Shown: piece after piece, positions 60,786-64,000 of the stretch | How the letters are laid out: the number at the start of each line of letters is the position of its first letter | Numbering within the stretch: the stretch's first letter is position 1 | Source of the DNA: Kaistella pullorum | GTDB lineage: Bacteria > Bacteroidota > Bacteroidia > Flavobacteriales > Weeksellaceae | Direction of reading: 5' to 3' | DNA length: 64,000 bases | Assembly (NCBI RefSeq): GCF_014837035.1 | Contig: NZ_JACSPS010000001.1 | Location: 428,374-492,373, forward strand | Position numbers and translations under genes: made by a program | Notes under the pieces: generated by a model | The model's database searches: none | What the model was told of the DNA's origin: nothing | What the model saw: only the letters and a program-made list of their open reading frames with translations

Positions 60786-62435
60786 TTACTTCATCAACTC
60801 CCTCGCCTGAGAAATAGCCGCCTCGGTAATCTTTGCGCCAGACAGCAACTGCGCGATTTCATTGAGTTTTTCCGAAGAATCGAGCGGGATAATAGTTGAC
60901 TGCGTTTTTCCAGCGATATCGCGTTTTACAACTTTATAATTATTATCGCCTTTTGCGGCCACCTGCGCGAGGTGTGTGATGACGATGAGTTGTCGGTTGT
61001 CCGACATTTCCCTCATCACATTGCCCATTTCTTCAGCCACTTTTCCGGAAACTCCGGTGTCGATTTCGTCTAGGATCAATGTGGGAAGTTCGGTATTTTC
61101 AGCCATCAGTTTTTTTATTGAAAGCATTACGCGTGACCGTTCACCACCCGAAATCGCTGATTGTATAGGTTTTAAGGCAAAACCGGAATTGGCCTGAAAC
61201 AAAAGTTTGATCTCTTCCTTACCAAAATTATTAAAATCTTCCGCCGACTGAAGATCAACCTCAAGTTTTGCTTTTTCAAGACCCAGCTGTTTCAGCAATG
61301 TCTCAACTTTGGAAACAAAAATCGGCACCGATTTTTTTCGGTTTGCCGCCAATTCTGCAGCTAATTTTTCAAGTTCAGCCTGCGCAGTTTCCTTTCTTTT
61401 CTGAAGGTCTGCAATTGTATTTTCGAGTTGGGAAAAATTGTGCTGTTCACTCTCAAGCTCGTCACGAATTGCGCGAAGTTCTTCAACGGTATTTACCGAA
61501 TGTTTCACCAGAAGTGAGTTGACGGAATTCAAGGTTGTAGTAAGCTCAAAAAGAAGCTCCGGACTCGTATCCATTTTTTCGGCTTCGTCCTGCAATTCGA
61601 ACACGATGTCTTTAAAATCAAGAAAATTTTCCTGAAAACGCTGGTTAAGCAGCGTAAACTCGTGTGAAAGCTCCGCTACTTTCGATAGTTTGGCTTTCAC
61701 ATCATTCAGCGAATCTAAAATTCCTACTTCCTCAGCATCCATCTTCGCGAAAATCTGAGACAGGTTCTCGGTGATTGTTTCGGCATTTTCCTGCTTTTTC
61801 ACTTTACTCTGCAGCTCTTCCAGATCAATCTGGTCGAGATTTGCATCATTTAATTCGTTTAGCAGAAAAGTCTTATAATCATTTTCCTTATTTCCGTCTG
61901 CAAGCTGCTGTTTTGCAAGGTTCAGATCACGATTCAGTTTTTTGAAATCGGAAAAATGCTTCTGGTATTTCGAAATAAGATTTTTGTTGCCCGAAAGTCC
62001 GTCAATGATACGAAACTGATATTCTTCACTAAACAGGTTTGAAGTTTCAAACTGAGAGTGGATATCAATAAGATTTCCGGACAGACTACGAAGGATATCC
62101 AGCGTGACCGGAACATCATTTACAAACGCCCGCGATTTGCCGTTGGGCAGCACTTCTCTCCTGATGATCGTGTGTACGTCGAAATCGAGGTCATTTTCTT
62201 CAAAAAAAGCCCTGAAATTTTCACCCACTTTAAATTCGGCTTCTACTACACTTTTAGATTCGGAATTCTGAAGTGATTTCAAATCTGCGCGTTCACCCAA
62301 AATCAAACGCAAAGCACCCAAAATAATAGATTTCCCTGCCCCGGTTTCACCCGTAATTACCTGTAAACCTTTGTTTAAAGTAATCTCAAGAGAATCGATG
62401 AGCGCGAAATTTTGAATAAAAATTCTGGAAAGCAT
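60786..62435 (-). CDS. recN: DNA repair protein RecN
   Basis: 549-aa SMC-like ATPase for double-strand-break repair. Walker A ITGETGAGKSIIL near the N-terminus, long coiled coils in the middle (about 150-370), signature SGGERSRVML and Walker B LILDEIDTGVSG. Downstream of the DUF4835 and coaBC genes on the same strand, a cluster recalled from other flavobacteria. Confidence 0.95.
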   Translation of the reverse strand: MLSRIFIQNFALIDSLEITLNKGLQVITGETGAGKSIILGALRLILGERADLKSLQNSESKSVVEAEFKVGENFRAFFEENDLDFDVHTIIRREVLPNGKSRAFVNDVPVTLDILRSLSGNLIDIHSQFETSNLFSEEYQFRIIDGLSGNKNLISKYQKHFSDFKKLNRDLNLAKQQLADGNKENDYKTFLLNELNDANLDQIDLEELQSKVKKQENAETITENLSQIFAKMDAEEVGILDSLNDVKAKLSKVAELSHEFTLLNQRFQENFLDFKDIVFELQDEAEKMDTSPELLFELTTTLNSVNSLLVKHSVNTVEELRAIRDELESEQHNFSQLENTIADLQKRKETAQAELEKLAAELAANRKKSVPIFVSKVETLLKQLGLEKAKLEVDLQSAEDFNNFGKEEIKLLFQANSGFALKPIQSAISGGERSRVMLSIKKLMAENTELPTLILDEIDTGVSGKVAEEMGNVMREMSDNRQLIVITHLAQVAAKGDNNYKVVKRDIAGKTQSTIIPLDSSEKLNEIAQLLSGAKITEAAISQARELMK

Positions 62436-62529
62436 GTATTGAAAATCGTTTTAGCGAAATGGTTACGTTAAAAGTGAACGCAAATTTAGGGAAATTTAAA
62501 AGGAATCGGCCTTTCGGAAGCTCCCGCGG

Positions 62530-63435
62530 CTATTTCCACTTATTCCATTTACTGTCGATTTCGCGCGGAGCCAGGATGACAAAAAGCGCTTTCAGGTCCG
62601 CCATGTTCACGTTCGCGTTGTTCCCGTTACTGAAAATGTCGAAAATCTCCTGCTTTTTAGTATCGATAAAGATGTTTACCGGATAGTTCATCTGGAAACT
62701 GTTCTCATAATTCTTGAGCTGTAACAGCGCATCAGCAACGATTTTTTTACCCGAACTCTGATCCGTTTTGCCCATATTATCGAGGCCGGCGCGGTGATAA
62801 GTGTAGAAAATATTGCGCAGCGTGTTTTGTTCAGGTTTCAGGATGTTATCGATCAATGCTCCGCGGGTACGCGTTCCGTCCATCACAGACCAGCCTCCAA
62901 AATTCTGGTTTTGCGAATTATTGCTGATTTTCTGGGCTTTTTCAAACCAAGACTGTCCGCCACGAACCTGGAAACTGTCTGCATCATAACCCAGGATCGT
63001 GTAGACGTAAAAACTCACCACATCGATAAGATTTTTGCCTGAAAACTGTCTTTCATTGAAAACAAGGTTTTCATTTTCAGTATAATCAAAACCAAAATTG
63101 GTGTCGTTGATGTTCAGCAAAGGCGTCTCATACGTGGTATTGAACACTGGCCGAACAGCCTGTACCACGATACTTCCTTTGAAACTGCTGCTTCCGCTGC
63201 GCTCTGTAATCACCACCGCAAAATTGCATTTGATTTTCTCGAAATTCTGAAGTTTCTTGCCCGTCCAACTTGTATTGTTGATGAAATCGCGAAGGTTTTT
63301 TTCTAATGTCTTATAAACCTGTGTGTTGCTGCCTCCAAGTTGCTGCGCGTTCACCTGCACATTGGCCAGTAGTTCCTGCGCTGTTGAAAGCTGAAATACG
63401 AAAAGGGCGATGAATATGGTAAATAATTTCTTCAT
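62530..63435 (-). CDS. porD: DUF4835 family protein (PorD-like, type IX secretion)
   Basis: 301-aa secreted protein: signal peptide 1-19 (QLSTAQ), then ELLANVQVNAQQ, TSWTGKKLQNFEKIKC, and FSGKNLIDVVSFYVYTILGYDADSF, characteristic of DUF4835. Some annotations name this family PorD, linked to type IX secretion; that role is not shown by the sequence. It lies 9 bp after coaBC and 94 bp before recN. Confidence 0.8.
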   Translation of the reverse strand: MKKLFTIFIALFVFQLSTAQELLANVQVNAQQLGGSNTQVYKTLEKNLRDFINNTSWTGKKLQNFEKIKCNFAVVITERSGSSSFKGSIVVQAVRPVFNTTYETPLLNINDTNFGFDYTENENLVFNERQFSGKNLIDVVSFYVYTILGYDADSFQVRGGQSWFEKAQKISNNSQNQNFGGWSVMDGTRTRGALIDNILKPEQNTLRNIFYTYHRAGLDNMGKTDQSSGKKIVADALLQLKNYENSFQMNYPVNIFIDTKKQEIFDIFSNGNNANVNMADLKALFVILAPREIDSKWNKWK

Positions 63436-63444
63436 AAGTAAAGT

Positions 63445-64000
63445 CTAAAACGTGATATTAGTCTGATTATTTGAAAGACGCGTTTCGATGGCATCCAGAA
63501 TATCTTTAGCCACTTCGTTTTTAGTTCTTATCGGAAAATCTGTTTCCTCTGTCTTGGTAATGATTTTTATCCGGTTGGTATCGCCTCCGAAGCCTGCGCC
63601 TTCCTCACGCAGGGAATTCAGCACGATCATGTCGAGATTTTTCTTCGTGAGTTTCTGTCTTGCATTGGCCTCCTCATTCTGAGTTTCAAGCGCAAAGCCG
63701 ACGATGAACTGATGGCTTTTCTGTTCACCCAAAGTCTTCAAAATATCCGGATTTTTTACGAGCTCAATGGTCAACGAATCATCATTTTTCTTGATTTTCT
63801 CACTAGCAACATCCTTTGGAGCGTAATCAGCCACAGCTGCGCTGGCGATAAAGATATTTGCTTCGTCAAAATACTTGGAGGTAACCTCCAACATTTCGCG
63901 TGCGGAAGTAATTCTTTCGATCTTAATATTTTCGTGCACAGGATGCAAGTTTGTAGGACCTGAAACCAGGATCACGTTTGCGCCCCGTTCTGCCGCTGCC
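63445..64000 (-). CDS. coaBC: Phosphopantothenoylcysteine decarboxylase/synthetase CoaBC (C-terminal part, 5' end outside window)
   Basis: The minus-strand frame is open to the window edge; the first visible residues are AAAERGANVILVSGPTNLHPV, the start of the CoaB synthetase domain. IASAAVADYAP, KNPDILKTLG, FALETQNEEANARQKLTKKNLDMIVLN and the late FGGDTNRI support CoaB, which couples cysteine to 4'-phosphopantothenate with CTP. The GTG at 63973-63975 is internal, not a start. The CoaC decarboxylase domain should lie to the right. Confidence 0.9.
   Translation of the reverse strand, partial: AAAERGANVILVSGPTNLHPVHENIKIERITSAREMLEVTSKYFDEANIFIASAAVADYAPKDVASEKIKKNDDSLTIELVKNPDILKTLGEQKSHQFIVGFALETQNEEANARQKLTKKNLDMIVLNSLREEGAGFGGDTNRIKIITKTEETDFPIRTKNEVAKDILDAIETRLSNNQTNITF

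Noticed and set aside
1-64000. Insertion sequences, prophage or integrated plasmid
   Set aside because: No transposase, integrase, phage structural gene or target-site duplication was recognised; gene content is housekeeping throughout.

Overview
The window is a gene-dense chromosomal segment of a Bacteroidota bacterium, most likely family Weeksellaceae (the Chryseobacterium / Kaistella / Epilithonimonas group). Evidence: promoters of the TAnnTTTG type (-7) with a TTTG/TTG -33 element and almost no Shine-Dalgarno sites; lineage families such as GLPGLI, DUF3078, DUF4835/PorD, DUF4919, DUF6122, DUF6909 and HYC_CC_PP-like proteins; type III glutamine synthetase; and eukaryote-like single-chain glycyl-tRNA synthetase. 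No phage, insertion sequence, CRISPR array or rRNA was seen. Nearly all genes are housekeeping and intact.

Layout. 0-5 kb: tadA, coaX, a secreted M1 peptidase and a DUF6909 protein that carries nucleoside-phosphorylase-like motifs. 5-9 kb: glnN and an NlpC/P60 lipoprotein behind three consecutive hairpins. 8.8-14.5 kb (minus): the cell-elongation operon mreB-mreC-mreD-mrdA-rodA. 14.7-18.6 kb: the haem operon hemA-hemC-hemD-hemE. 18.7-24.7 kb: a GNAT enzyme, SemiSWEET, hflX, a coupled DUF4919-AlkD-DUF6122 trio, a cation/proton antiporter, truncated haemoglobin and a cysteine-cluster protein. 25-31.4 kb: gdhA, dprA, rhomboid protease, DUF3078 protein and a ComM-like AAA protein. 31.5-38.8 kb: glyQS, sufS, bcp, nth, a possible response-regulator scrap, a DUF885 lipoprotein and an acidic unknown. 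39-45.5 kb: ExbB-ExbD-TonB-like energy module, folC, two valine tRNAs, pyrD, DUF445 protein and msrB. 45.5-50 kb (minus): a cluster rich in metal-ligand residues (GLPGLI protein, Cys-rich secreted protein, TonB-dependent receptor with two N-terminal HMA-like domains, lipoprotein with duplicated NPPHGEP...HRCD motif). 50.2-54.2 kb: sufA-sufB-sufC-sufD. 54.5-64 kb: methylmalonyl-CoA mutase, two tiny lipoproteins, prfA, a small membrane protein, fumC, recN, porD/DUF4835 and the 3' part of coaBC, which runs off the right edge.

The least explained items are non-coding or accessory. First, between sufD and the mutase gene lies an array of nine 21-bp units (54295-54483), each starting with a TTAAGAC-like heptamer followed by 14 variable bases; the strict two-helical-turn period is not explained by any gene. 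Second, two families of dispersed palindrome-centred intergenic repeats occur (5155/40890 and 8741/32145/58653). Third, the 45.5-50 kb cluster looks like an uncharacterised metal (probably copper) uptake or sensing system. All functional statements are made by reading the sequence; no database search was run.
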